A stretch of DNA of 64,000 nucleotides from Nocardia brasiliensis IFM 10847 (lineage in GTDB: Bacteria; Actinomycetota; Actinomycetes; Mycobacteriales; Mycobacteriaceae), in contig NZ_BAUA01000161.1 in assembly GCF_000710915.1 (NCBI RefSeq), positions 57,292-121,291 of the forward strand, given 5' to 3'. The notes beneath the pieces were generated by a model. The model searched no databases and was not told where the DNA came from. It worked only from the letters and a program-made list of their open reading frames with translations. Positions 1 through 8,160 of this stretch are shown one piece after another (within the stretch, counting starts at the first letter, position 1; every line of letters starts with the position of its first letter). Both the position numbers and the translations under genes were made by a program.

Positions 1-284
1 GGTATCTCAACACGGTGCAGGCCCTCACCGGGCGCGTCCCGATCGTCTACACCTATCCACACTTCTGGCGGACGGCGATGGCCGATACCAACGAGTTCAC
101 CCGGTATCCGCTGTGGATCGCCGATTACCGGGACAACGACGATCCCGAGGTGCCCGGCGGCTGGCCGCACTGGACCTTCTGGCAGACCACCGACAGCGGC
201 CGGATCGACGGCATCGCGGGCAACACCGACCTGAACCGCTACAGCGGCGCACAGGGGGATTTCGCCCGCTTCGCCAATATGTAG
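1..284 (+). CDS. GH25-type muramidase, C-terminal part (5' end outside window)
   Basis: Only the last ~93 residues are present; the frame is already open at base 3. The tail has the aromatic-rich end typical of glycoside hydrolase family 25 (Chalaropsis-type) lysozymes: a YPLWIADY strand, then WTFWQTTDSGRIDGI and a DLNRYSG end. In that family the W-x-FWQ strand closes the TIM-like barrel and the protein cuts the muramic acid-GlcNAc bond of peptidoglycan. The N-terminal catalytic residues and any signal peptide lie upstream of the window, so activity and export cannot be judged. It converges on the PhoX-like gene, with a strong hairpin between them. Confidence 0.8.
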   Translation, partial: YLNTVQALTGRVPIVYTYPHFWRTAMADTNEFTRYPLWIADYRDNDDPEVPGGWPHWTFWQTTDSGRIDGIAGNTDLNRYSGAQGDFARFANM

Positions 285-300
285 TGCCACCCGGAAACCA

Positions 301-339
301 CGAAACCGCCACTCCTGCAGGGAAACAGTGGCGGTTTCG
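301..339. terminator. bidirectional hairpin terminator
   Basis: A perfect 13-bp stem (301-313 with 327-339) around a 13-nt loop lies between two convergent genes, 16 nt after the GH25 stop and 21 nt before the PhoX stop. No clear U tract follows, as is common in actinobacteria. Confidence 0.8.
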
Positions 340-359
340 CAGGGCGGTGCACCGGACCG

Positions 360-2426
360 CTAGGCGCCGATCCGGCCGCCGTTCTTCTTCCACACCGCGG
401 CGACCGAAGGACGCGGTTGCGCGGTGCCGCCATCGGGCCAATGCGACAGCGGGTTCTCGGGGGTGGCGTCGTCGGACTCGCCGGGATGCTGCACGCACAC
501 CAGCACGCGCGACTCGGTGACCACCGGGCCGCAGGTCTCCGCGCCCCGCGGCACCGTCAGGAACTGTTTGGTGGCACCGCGATTCGCGCCGTCGAGCACG
601 ACGGAGAACAGGCCGTCGTTCGACTTCAGCGCGTTGCCGTCGGTGGAGATCCACAGGTTGCCGTACGGGTCGAAGGCCAGATTGTCCGGGCAGGAGATCG
701 GGCTGACCTTCGACTTGTCGTACCCGGCGAAGTAGGTGTCCGCGGCGTTCGGGTCACCGCAGACCAGCAGCAGCGACCAGGTGAACTTCGTGCCCGCGTG
801 CTCGTCGTCGATCTCCAGGATCTGACCGTTCTTGTTCAGGTTGCGCGGATTCGCCTCGTCCGGGCCCTGTTTGCCGGCGGCCCCGCGATTGTCGTTGTTG
901 GTCAATGCGACATAGACCTTGCCGGTGTACGGGTTGGCCTCGAAGTCCTCGGGACGGTCCATCTTGGTGGCGCCGACCTTGTCCGCGGCCAGCCGGGTGA
1001 ACACCGCGACCTCTGCCGCGCTCATGCCGTCGACCAGCGACTTGCCCTTGCCGTCCGCGCCGGTCTCCAGCAGTGGAATCCATTGGCCGGTACCGGTGAA
1101 ACCCTTGTCGGAGGGCTGCGCACCGCTGCCGTCGACCTTGTCCGGATGGTCGCCGGTGAGCTTGGCGACATAGAGCGTGCCCGCGTCCAGGATGGTCAGG
1201 TTGTGCCGCATGCTCGATGCGCCCGCACCCGATTCCACTTTCCGCGACGACACGAATTTGTACATGTAGTCGAACTTTTCGTCGTCGCCGGTGTAGGAGA
1301 CGACCTCGCCCTTCGCGGTGACGTAGATGGTGGCGCCCTCGTGCTTGAGCCGGCCCATCGCGGTGTGCTTGATCGGCGTCGAGGTGGGATCCCACGGATC
1401 CACCTCCACCACGTAGCCGAATCGGTTGGCCTCGTTGGGTTCCTGGGCCAGGTCGAACCGCTTGTCGGCGCGCTCCCACTGGTTGGGCGTCTTACCCGCG
1501 GCGAACCCGTACCGCTTGGCGCGGGCGGCCGCGGTGGCCTCGCTGAGCTTGTCGCCGTTGGCGAAGTAGCCGTTGAAGTTCTCTTCGCCGGAAAGGACTG
1601 TGCCCCAAGGGGTCACACCGCCCGCGCAGTTGGCGAAGGTGCCGAGCACCTTGGTGCCGGTCGGATCGGCAGAGGTCTTGACCAGATCACTGCCCGCGGC
1701 CGGGCCGGTGAGCTTGAACTCGGTGGTCGCGGTGATCCGGCGGTTGTACTTGCCGAAGGCGGGCGTCAGCTTGCCCGTGCCCGCTTCGCCGCGCACCTCG
1801 ACCACGGTCAGGCCGTGCGCAGCCTGAGTGATCGCGATCTGCTCATCGGTCGGTGCGTCCTTGTTGTAGCCGCGGAACATGTGCGGACCGGTGGTGTATT
1901 CGTGATTCACCACGAGCAGGAAGGCATTCGCCTGCCCCTCGATCGGCAACAGCGCGGCGAAATCGTTGTTGTAGCCGAATTGCCTGGCCTGCGCGGCCGC
2001 CGTCTGCTTGTCGAAATCGAACGCGGGCGCGTCCGCGAAAAGCGGATCGCCCCAGCGGATCACGACGCCCTGCTCGTAGCCCTCCGGGATCACCAGCGCG
2101 TCTTCCTTGTTCGGCGCGACCGCGGCGAAGTCGGTGCCGGTCCCGGGCGGGCCGCTGGGCGACGGGCCGGCCGACCCCGGCTGCTCGACATCGTCACCGC
2201 AGGCCGCGAGCACACTGCCGGCGCCGACGGCGAGCACGGCCGCCGCGCCGCCCTTGATCAGGCCGCGCCGGTTCAGCGAGCTGACGATGTCACCGAAGTA
2301 GGCGCCCGCCGAGGTGTTGGGGACCTCGTGGAAACAAGCGTTCGCGCATTTGTATTCACACGTGACCGCGGCACGCGAGGACTGGCCGTCGTGTTTCACG
2401 AACAAGGCGAGGGGCTGCAACTTCAC
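360..2426 (-). CDS. PhoX-family phosphatase (DUF839), Tat-exported lipoprotein
   Basis: A protein of about 688 residues with the features of actinobacterial PhoX-like (DUF839) phosphatases: an N-terminal KCANACFHEVPNTS block, a twin-arginine segment (NRRGLIKGG, Arg 53-54) followed by a hydrophobic stretch and a VLAAC lipobox (Cys ~76), then a large beta-propeller-like domain. PhoX enzymes are calcium/iron-dependent phosphomonoesterases that release phosphate outside the cell. The Tat signal sits ~50 residues in, behind the conserved Cys-containing block, which is normal for this subfamily. The start used is GTG 2426 because family members begin just before the LFxxHDG segment; a TTG at 2468 would add 14 residues and cannot be excluded. 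Followed on the same strand by an unrelated membrane protein gene. Confidence 0.88.
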   Translation of the reverse strand: MKLQPLALFVKHDGQSSRAAVTCEYKCANACFHEVPNTSAGAYFGDIVSSLNRRGLIKGGAAAVLAVGAGSVLAACGDDVEQPGSAGPSPSGPPGTGTDFAAVAPNKEDALVIPEGYEQGVVIRWGDPLFADAPAFDFDKQTAAAQARQFGYNNDFAALLPIEGQANAFLLVVNHEYTTGPHMFRGYNKDAPTDEQIAITQAAHGLTVVEVRGEAGTGKLTPAFGKYNRRITATTEFKLTGPAAGSDLVKTSADPTGTKVLGTFANCAGGVTPWGTVLSGEENFNGYFANGDKLSEATAAARAKRYGFAAGKTPNQWERADKRFDLAQEPNEANRFGYVVEVDPWDPTSTPIKHTAMGRLKHEGATIYVTAKGEVVSYTGDDEKFDYMYKFVSSRKVESGAGASSMRHNLTILDAGTLYVAKLTGDHPDKVDGSGAQPSDKGFTGTGQWIPLLETGADGKGKSLVDGMSAAEVAVFTRLAADKVGATKMDRPEDFEANPYTGKVYVALTNNDNRGAAGKQGPDEANPRNLNKNGQILEIDDEHAGTKFTWSLLLVCGDPNAADTYFAGYDKSKVSPISCPDNLAFDPYGNLWISTDGNALKSNDGLFSVVLDGANRGATKQFLTVPRGAETCGPVVTESRVLVCVQHPGESDDATPENPLSHWPDGGTAQPRPSVAAVWKKNGGRIGA

Positions 2427-2530
2427 GAACGGCACGCTAAACGATCCGGACAATCCAGAAACGGACAAAAGGTGAACAGCGGACCAATTAGGTAACCCTC
2501 AGTTTGCCCAGCTACCGCTCGGCACGAACA

Positions 2531-2570
2531 AATGCCGCGCCCTGCGCATGATGCGGAGCAGCGCGGCATT
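2531..2570 (-). terminator. hairpin terminator
   Basis: A perfect 10-bp stem (2531-2540 with 2561-2570) contains a second small CGCAT/ATGCG stem inside its 20-nt loop. It lies just past the stop of the membrane protein gene at 2580 and upstream of the PhoX gene, so it probably ends the upstream minus-strand transcript. Confidence 0.65.
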
Positions 2571-2579
2571 CGCCGGGGT

Positions 2580-3380
2580 TCAGGCATTGACGGCGAGCGC
2601 GATGACGACCTCGTGCTCGGCCTCCGGCAGATAGTGCACCCGCAGGATGCGACCGACCTGCACCTGGCCGACACTGCTCGGGGCCAAAAACTTCTCCACC
2701 AGCGTGCTGAAGGTCGACCCGTCGGGCCTGGTCACGACCAGCCCGAGGGCGATCTTCGAATGGCCGTCGCGGATCTCGCCGGTCACCGAGAGCGACCGCA
2801 CCACCGCCTGGGTCGCGATCCCCCGCTCGGCGATGTCGAGCTTGTGCCGCGTGGTGATGCCCTTGCGGATCATCGACTCGTTCATCGCCTGCTGCGCCTG
2901 GGCGGTATCACCGGAAAGATCCACCTCGACCTTGTCGGTGCGGTCCGGCAGGTAACGCACCGGCAGCACCACCCCAGGTTGCAGCAGAGCCAATTCCGTC
3001 AGCGGCACAATCATTTTCGCGGTTGCCACGAAGTTCTTCCCATCGGCGCCCTCGACGGCGAACTCGATCCGCACCTGCGGTTGATCGTTGACGGTCATAC
3101 CCGTCTGACCGACCGACCTGATGGTGCCGAGGCCCAGCAGACCGTTGCGGAACGCCGCACTGTTACGGCCGGTGAACGCCGCGGCGATGCCCTCGCCGGT
3201 GAACGCGAATACGGTCGGGACGAGGGTGAGCGCGAGGATGGGCAGCACCATCTGCCAACCGAGCCAACCCATTCCGGCCGGTTCGTAGACATCGGTGCGG
3301 GCGTAGGTGAGGCCGTGCAAGACGTAGTAGCCGATGGCGAGCGCCCCGACCGCGACGGCGCCCCAGCGCAGGTATTTCAT
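2580..3380 (-). CDS. conserved membrane protein, two N-terminal TM segments
   Basis: 266 residues. Start ATG 3380 has an AGAAGGAG ribosome site 5 nt upstream. Residues ~7-25 and ~43-63 are hydrophobic transmembrane stretches; the remainder is a soluble, beta-rich region with two similar halves, each containing an LPVRYLP / LRVHYLP-type strand (a repeated Rx-YLP motif). A short MNESMIRKG segment between them resembles the SHOCT-type helices of actinobacterial membrane proteins, but this is weak. Function unknown. It lies between two strong hairpins and so is probably monocistronic, separate from the LpqH-like lipoprotein gene upstream. Confidence 0.75.
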   Translation of the reverse strand: MKYLRWGAVAVGALAIGYYVLHGLTYARTDVYEPAGMGWLGWQMVLPILALTLVPTVFAFTGEGIAAAFTGRNSAAFRNGLLGLGTIRSVGQTGMTVNDQPQVRIEFAVEGADGKNFVATAKMIVPLTELALLQPGVVLPVRYLPDRTDKVEVDLSGDTAQAQQAMNESMIRKGITTRHKLDIAERGIATQAVVRSLSVTGEIRDGHSKIALGLVVTRPDGSTFSTLVEKFLAPSSVGQVQVGRILRVHYLPEAEHEVVIALAVNA

Positions 3381-3401
3381 GATGCTCCTTCTGGATTCGA
3401 G

Positions 3402-3443
3402 CCCACCCCGTCGTCGGGGTCGTGGCCGCGACGACGGGGTGGG
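3402..3443 (-). terminator. very strong hairpin terminator
   Basis: A perfect 15-bp stem (3402-3416 with 3429-3443) with a 12-nt loop lies 26 nt after the stop of the lipoprotein gene and before the next minus-strand gene. It should insulate the two. Confidence 0.8.
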
Positions 3444-3469
3444 GCGGAAAGGGTTGGCGCCGTGGGCGA

Positions 3470-4009
3470 TCAGCCGCCGACGATGTCCGAGCAGGCGAAC
3501 GTGACGTCGAATTTCGAGGTCTTCGGGCCGGCCAGCGGGTTGGTCAGGTCGGGGGCGCCGACGCCCTCGCCGGAGATCTTGTAGGTGTTGCCGTCCTTGG
3601 TGAGGGTGGCCGAGCCGCCCGGCATGCCGTTGCCGAAGCCGATCGCATAGGGCTGGCCCGACTCGCCGCCCTTGGTGCCCGCGAACCCCACCGCCTGGAC
3701 CGTGTCGGTGCCGGTGATGGTGGCACTCACCGACAGGTTGCCGTAGGTGGCGTTGGCGGTGTCGGTCAGCGCGAGTGCCAGCGTGCCCGCCTGCTTCGCA
3801 CAGGTGGTGGTGAACGTCGCGGTGAGGGCCTTGCCGTCGACCGAGGCGGTCGACTTGCCCGCCGGCGCCGGGTTGCCCTGCGCGGACGGCGTGGCGGCGG
3901 CCGAGGACTTGGCCGGGCTGCTGCTCGCGTCGTCGCTGCATCCGGTGACGAACAGCGCGGTAGCGGCGGCGGCGGTGACGAGGACGGCGGTGACGGACTT
4001 GGTGTTCAT
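3470..4009 (-). CDS. LpqH-like (19-kDa antigen family) lipoprotein
   Basis: 179 residues. Signal peptide with lipobox (FVTGC, Cys 24) and a low-complexity Ser/Ala/Pro stretch after the cysteine, typical of surface-exposed mycolata lipoproteins. The mature part matches the LpqH layout: an acidic or neutral beta-sandwich with two conserved cysteines (TTTCAKQ and VTFACSDI) that probably form a disulfide, and repeated G-x-TYKISG-type strands. In mycobacteria these proteins sit in the cell envelope and bind TLR2; the physiological role is unsettled. ATG 4009 has an AGGAAG site 5 nt upstream. Divergent from the CHAT cassette, with ~158 nt between. Confidence 0.85.
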   Translation of the reverse strand: MNTKSVTAVLVTAAAATALFVTGCSDDASSSPAKSSAAATPSAQGNPAPAGKSTASVDGKALTATFTTTCAKQAGTLALALTDTANATYGNLSVSATITGTDTVQAVGFAGTKGGESGQPYAIGFGNGMPGGSATLTKDGNTYKISGEGVGAPDLTNPLAGPKTSKFDVTFACSDIVGG

Positions 4010-4167
4010 GATGCTTCCTGACTGTCTGTGGAGGGCTCGGTGCCTTCCTGGAGTTCGGCCGGCCCGGTGTGGCTGGGCCGATACGAGAAAGGTAGGAACG
4101 GTTCGCGCCCTACCGATCCCAGGTTTGCGCCGGTCCGAATCCGACAAATGTCCGTTAACCTGGTCGA

Positions 4168-5499
4168 ATGCGACGACCGCGCGCCATGGTGCTCGACGAG
4201 GTGTGGCGCAAGCTCGACGGAGTGGAACCGCTCAGCGGTCCGCACGGCGGGCCGTTGCGCCGCACGGTGAAACTCGTGCTCGATCCGCTGGTGATCCGCC
4301 CTGTGCAGCATCCGCTCTGCGCCGGGCCGATCCTCAGCGCCGACGGTGCGGTGCTGCTCGCCACCCGGGTGCACGCCGCGGCGGATGTGCTGCGCGCTAC
4401 CGCGGCCTGGTTCACGCTGCTCAAGCAGGTGCGCCGAGCCTTGCGGATCACCGAGGGGAATCCGCAGGACCTGTACTTTCAGCGCTGCTTCGAACTGGCG
4501 ACGACGACGGGCCCGCCGGACCCGGTGCGCGACCGCGCGGTCGCCGAGGCGACACTGCGCGATGTGCACGATCTCGCGGCAGGCCGGACCACCCAGGCCC
4601 TGAAGGAGTACGTCGCGCAACGCACGACCGAACTCGCCGGATTGATCGAAATCGCTTGGCGGCGCAGACCGTTGACCGGTCCCGCGGGCGGCGACCACAC
4701 GGCCGCGATCGTCGGGCTGCTCGATGCGTGCGCCGCCGCGCGGCAGGGGCAGCACCGGGACAACGGTCAGGAAACGCTGGACCGGCTCGTCGCCGCACAC
4801 GCGGGCACGCACGCCGGGATCCGGCTGTGGCAGGACGAATCCGACTGTTCCGCGGGCGAACTCGGGCTCACGATGCATGCCGTACCGCGGCCGCCCGAGG
4901 TCGGCGTCTCGGCCTCGACGGCCACTCTCGGTTTGCCGTTCGACCGCACCGTTTACGAGCGCGTGTTCACCGCGCTACAAGCCTCGACCGAACGCGCCGA
5001 TCTACCGCCGATTCCCGAGCTGGTGCGCACCGAGATCGCCCGAAGTTGTTCACCTTGGGCGTTTCTGGACGAATCACTGCGGGTGGCGGCGACCATCGGT
5101 GTCACGCTGGCACACGGTCTCGCGCCGATCGGCGGGCAGGGAGCCCGCGGTCCGGAAGCCGCGGCGCACCGCGTGATCAACAGCCGATGGCGACGGGAAG
5201 CGTATGTGCTGCAAGCTCGGCGGCTGGTGATCCGTAGCGCCGCCACGCCGCAGCCCACCGGACCGCTCGCCGCCATCGCCGCGGATTTGTCCACACCGTG
5301 GCGGCCCTACCTGCGCCGGCTGTGGGTTCGGCTGCACGGCCGAGATGTCCGCGAGTTCGCGGTCTATGACCCGGACGAACTGTGGGATCTGCTCGACGGT
5401 GTCGCTCGCTCGGTCATTCTCGATCACCGCACCAGGGTCAAACAGGCGTTGAGTGTCATGGCGGCCGAGCCGGATTCGACCGAATCGAGGGCGAGCTGA
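4168..5499 (+). CDS. unknown protein, first gene of TPR-CHAT cassette
   Basis: 443 residues, no signal peptide or membrane segment, mostly helical and rich in Arg and Ala. I do not recognise a family. The N-terminus has a compact beta-rich section (residues ~15-60), then long helical stretches with several WRRR/RRLWVRLHG basic patches; near the C-terminus is an acidic DPDELWDLLDG segment. No catalytic motif is evident. It ends in a TGATG coupling with the next gene, and genes two to four follow without gaps, so it should act with the TPR and CHAT proteins, perhaps as the sensor or scaffold. There is no Shine-Dalgarno before ATG 4168, while a TAACCT -10-like box ends 6 nt upstream, which suggests leaderless translation. 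ATG 4186 is an alternative start. Confidence 0.8.
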   Translation: MRRPRAMVLDEVWRKLDGVEPLSGPHGGPLRRTVKLVLDPLVIRPVQHPLCAGPILSADGAVLLATRVHAAADVLRATAAWFTLLKQVRRALRITEGNPQDLYFQRCFELATTTGPPDPVRDRAVAEATLRDVHDLAAGRTTQALKEYVAQRTTELAGLIEIAWRRRPLTGPAGGDHTAAIVGLLDACAAARQGQHRDNGQETLDRLVAAHAGTHAGIRLWQDESDCSAGELGLTMHAVPRPPEVGVSASTATLGLPFDRTVYERVFTALQASTERADLPPIPELVRTEIARSCSPWAFLDESLRVAATIGVTLAHGLAPIGGQGARGPEAAAHRVINSRWRREAYVLQARRLVIRSAATPQPTGPLAAIAADLSTPWRPYLRRLWVRLHGRDVREFAVYDPDELWDLLDGVARSVILDHRTRVKQALSVMAAEPDSTESRAS

Positions 5500-6632
5500 T
5501 GAACGATGCGGTGCGCATCCACCGGACCGGCGACGGGCTCGTAGTGGTCGCCCCCGCCGGCGCGCCGACCGTCCTCGACGCGGCGGCGCGACTGGACGTG
5601 ACCGTGCTCGAGGTGCTGGGCGGGCATCTGACGTGGCGTCTGCTCGACGGCGGACCGCTGCCCGCCGCGGTGCTCGATCGCGCCGACCTCGCGCAGGAGT
5701 GGTTGTGGGCGGTGTTCGGCGAACAGATCGCGCTCGCCGTCGAAGCGGGTGCCGACGTCGAACTGCCCGCCGCCCCCGAATTACCGGAACTGGTGCTGAG
5801 TGCGTGGCGGCTCGGCTACGCGCACTGGGCGGTCCGCTGGTGGCCCGCGTCCGTGCTCGACGGGATCGCTCCGCTGGACGAGCGGCTCCTGTTCGACGAG
5901 ATCGCCGTGCTCAGCGCCGAATGCGAGATGCTCGTCGACGGAGCCGATCAGGCGGTCGAGGAGGTGGACCTGCCGGTGTACGTCGGGCGCGCCGAGGATT
6001 ACGCGTTGGCCGCCGGACCCGCCGCCGCGCCGAGCGGCGCACTGGTCCTCGCCCGAGGCAGCACCGGCTGGGATTGGCGCTGCTGCCCACCCGGCCTGCT
6101 CGACGCCTCCGAACGCGCGATCTCCTGGGAAGTCCGGCGCGAGGGCGGCCGCACCACCGTCTCGGTGCGCGCCGTCGCCGCCCCCGGCCTGCCCGCCGAA
6201 GTCCCCGAACACCTGCACCCCCACGCGGCGATCCACACTTCCACAGGAACCGTCGAAACAGCCTTGGCACTGCACGGTGACCAGTGGACCGCCGAGGTCG
6301 CCGCGCCCGATACCGCGGATCCTGCTGTGCGCGTGGTGGTTTCAGTACCGGGCGTAGGCGATGTCGACTATGGCTGGGGCGGTGCCGAGTCGGACAGTGG
6401 ATCGAGCGGCGCTGCACAGGGTAACCCCGGACCAAGCGGCAGCGAGTCCGGCGGGACCGCCTCGAGCAACGCCGGGCAAGGTGGAAGTGAGCCGAGCGGC
6501 GGGTCGGGCGATGCGGAGATGCGCCGCCGCATCAGGGATTTCGCCGCAGCGCGCCTGCTGCGCGCGACCGACCCGGACGCCGCCCCCCTGGCCGCCGAAA
6601 CCGCAGCCGCCGCTTCGGATTCGGACTTCTGA
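5499..6632 (+). CDS. unknown protein, second gene of TPR-CHAT cassette
   Basis: 377 residues starting at ATG 5499, which overlaps the previous stop by one base. Residues 1-280 are a soluble acidic region with many Leu-Asp-Glu segments and tryptophans. Residues ~285-330 form a Gly/Ser/Asn linker of low complexity, followed by a short predicted helix (EMRRRIRDFAAARLLRA) and a Ser/Ala tail. That arrangement, a globular part plus flexible arm plus terminal helix, would suit a protein that docks onto TPR repeats, but this is inference. No known catalytic motif is visible. It is separated by one base from the TPR gene. Confidence 0.78.
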   Translation: MNDAVRIHRTGDGLVVVAPAGAPTVLDAAARLDVTVLEVLGGHLTWRLLDGGPLPAAVLDRADLAQEWLWAVFGEQIALAVEAGADVELPAAPELPELVLSAWRLGYAHWAVRWWPASVLDGIAPLDERLLFDEIAVLSAECEMLVDGADQAVEEVDLPVYVGRAEDYALAAGPAAAPSGALVLARGSTGWDWRCCPPGLLDASERAISWEVRREGGRTTVSVRAVAAPGLPAEVPEHLHPHAAIHTSTGTVETALALHGDQWTAEVAAPDTADPAVRVVVSVPGVGDVDYGWGGAESDSGSSGAAQGNPGPSGSESGGTASSNAGQGGSEPSGGSGDAEMRRRIRDFAAARLLRATDPDAAPLAAETAAAASDSDF

Positions 6633-6633
6633 C

Positions 6634-8160
6634 ATGGCCGAGACGACACCGGACGACGGGCGTGCGCTGCTGGCGGCCGGGGCGCAGGCGTACACCCGCG
6701 GTGATACGGCCGGGGCGCTGCGCATCTTCGAGGATGCCGCGCGGACCACGACCGGGGATGTGCGGATCGGGGCGATCGTCAACGCGGCGAGTATGGCGGA
6801 CGAGCTCGGGGAGCATGCGACGGCGTTGCGGCTTTATCGGGAGGCGTTGGCGGCCATGCCGCGGGACGCTCCGCGGTTGCGGCCGAACGCGCTGGTCAAT
6901 ATGTCGCAGGCACTACAGCACCTCGGCGAACTCGATGCCGCGCAGGAGGCTTTGGAGCAGGCGCGCACGCTGCTGGCGGCGAGCACCGATCCTGATCAAG
7001 GCGTGCTCCGGGTCGCCTGTTTGCTGTCGCTGACCGCCGTCGCGCTGCACCGGCAGCACTGGGCCTACGCCGCGGAGCTGGCACGCGAATCACTGGACGC
7101 GGCACAACGGTTCGCGCCCCAGCTGGCTGGACATCCGCTGATGAACCTGGCCGCCACGTATTTCGAGACCGGGCGGCGCGAGCTGGCCATCGATTTCGCC
7201 CGCCAAGCTCTCGCCGCGTTCGATGCCGTCGGCGACCGCAATGCCGTCGCCGAAACCCAGCAGAATCTCGCCACCATGCTGGTCCGGCTGGAGCGCCTGG
7301 ACGAGGCCGAGCCGCCGTTGCGGGCCAGTCAGGAGTATTTCGAACAGGCGGGGCTGGGCTACCGAGCGGGTATCGGGCTCAAGACCTTGGCCTTCCTCGC
7401 CGAGGGCCGTGCGGATCTCGCCCAGGCACAGGACCTTTACCAGCGCAGTCTGGCCTGCTTCGTCGAGTCCGGCGCGGTCCTGGACGCCGCGGATCTGCGG
7501 ATGCGGTTGGCGACCGTGGCTTTCAAGAGCGGTCGAGTCGCAGAATGCGAGGCACTGCTCGCGCACGCCTTCAGCGCCTACGCCGAACGCGGTCTCGGAC
7601 TGCACTGCGCCCAACTCGACTACTGGTACGCGACGCTGCTGGAAGCAGCGGTGGCCGCTACGGAGTCACCCTCGGCAGAGCTGCTCGCCCGAGCCGTCGA
7701 CGTGGCCGTCCCGGCGGCGCTGGCCATCGACGCGGTGCGCTACACCCTGCCCAACGGCAATCAGCGAGACCAGTGGAATCGGCAGATCGCCGACCCCGCC
7801 ATGCGCTTGGCGTTCCGCTTCGCCTACCTTTCCGGCAACGGCTTACTGCTCGCGGACTTGATCGAAACCCAGTGCGCGGGAACCACCTTGAACGTCGACC
7901 GCGCCGAAGACACTGGCACCGCGCGATTACCGCTGGAATTGTTCGAATTGCCCGCCGAGTCGGCGGCGCATCCCGGCGTAGACGCACTACAGCTCGGTGC
8001 CGCGCTCGCCGAGGTGGCGGCCGAGGCAGGACTCCCGGTGTCGCCGCCGCCGCGTTTGGCGCTGGCGGCGGAGGGCCGGATCGCGTTGGATCCCTACATC
8101 GCCGCCGCCGAACAGCGATACGGCCGGTCGATCCGAGACAGCAAGGTGCTCACCGTATGA
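6634..8160 (+). CDS. tetratricopeptide-repeat protein of CHAT cassette
   Basis: 508 residues, almost wholly alpha-helical with recurring TPR signatures: GALRIFEDAA, TALRLYREAL, AAQEALEQA, ELAIDFARQAL, DLAQAQDLYQRSL. TPR arrays make a curved scaffold for peptide binding. In other prokaryotic systems (for example the TPR-CHAT protein of type III-E CRISPR) a TPR region holds a neighbouring CHAT protease inactive until a signal arrives; here scaffold and protease are separate, coupled genes. ATG 6634 follows the previous stop by one base, and the stop overlaps the CHAT start by four bases (ATGA), which implies near-equal synthesis. Confidence 0.88.
   Translation: MAETTPDDGRALLAAGAQAYTRGDTAGALRIFEDAARTTTGDVRIGAIVNAASMADELGEHATALRLYREALAAMPRDAPRLRPNALVNMSQALQHLGELDAAQEALEQARTLLAASTDPDQGVLRVACLLSLTAVALHRQHWAYAAELARESLDAAQRFAPQLAGHPLMNLAATYFETGRRELAIDFARQALAAFDAVGDRNAVAETQQNLATMLVRLERLDEAEPPLRASQEYFEQAGLGYRAGIGLKTLAFLAEGRADLAQAQDLYQRSLACFVESGAVLDAADLRMRLATVAFKSGRVAECEALLAHAFSAYAERGLGLHCAQLDYWYATLLEAAVAATESPSAELLARAVDVAVPAALAIDAVRYTLPNGNQRDQWNRQIADPAMRLAFRFAYLSGNGLLLADLIETQCAGTTLNVDRAEDTGTARLPLELFELPAESAAHPGVDALQLGAALAEVAAEAGLPVSPPPRLALAAEGRIALDPYIAAAEQRYGRSIRDSKVLTV

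Noticed and set aside
417..2495. Long plus-strand open frame antisense to the PhoX gene
   Set aside because: High third-position GC keeps antisense frames open. Its composition (Arg, Gly, Val runs) has no motif, while the minus strand gives a full PhoX protein with Tat signal.
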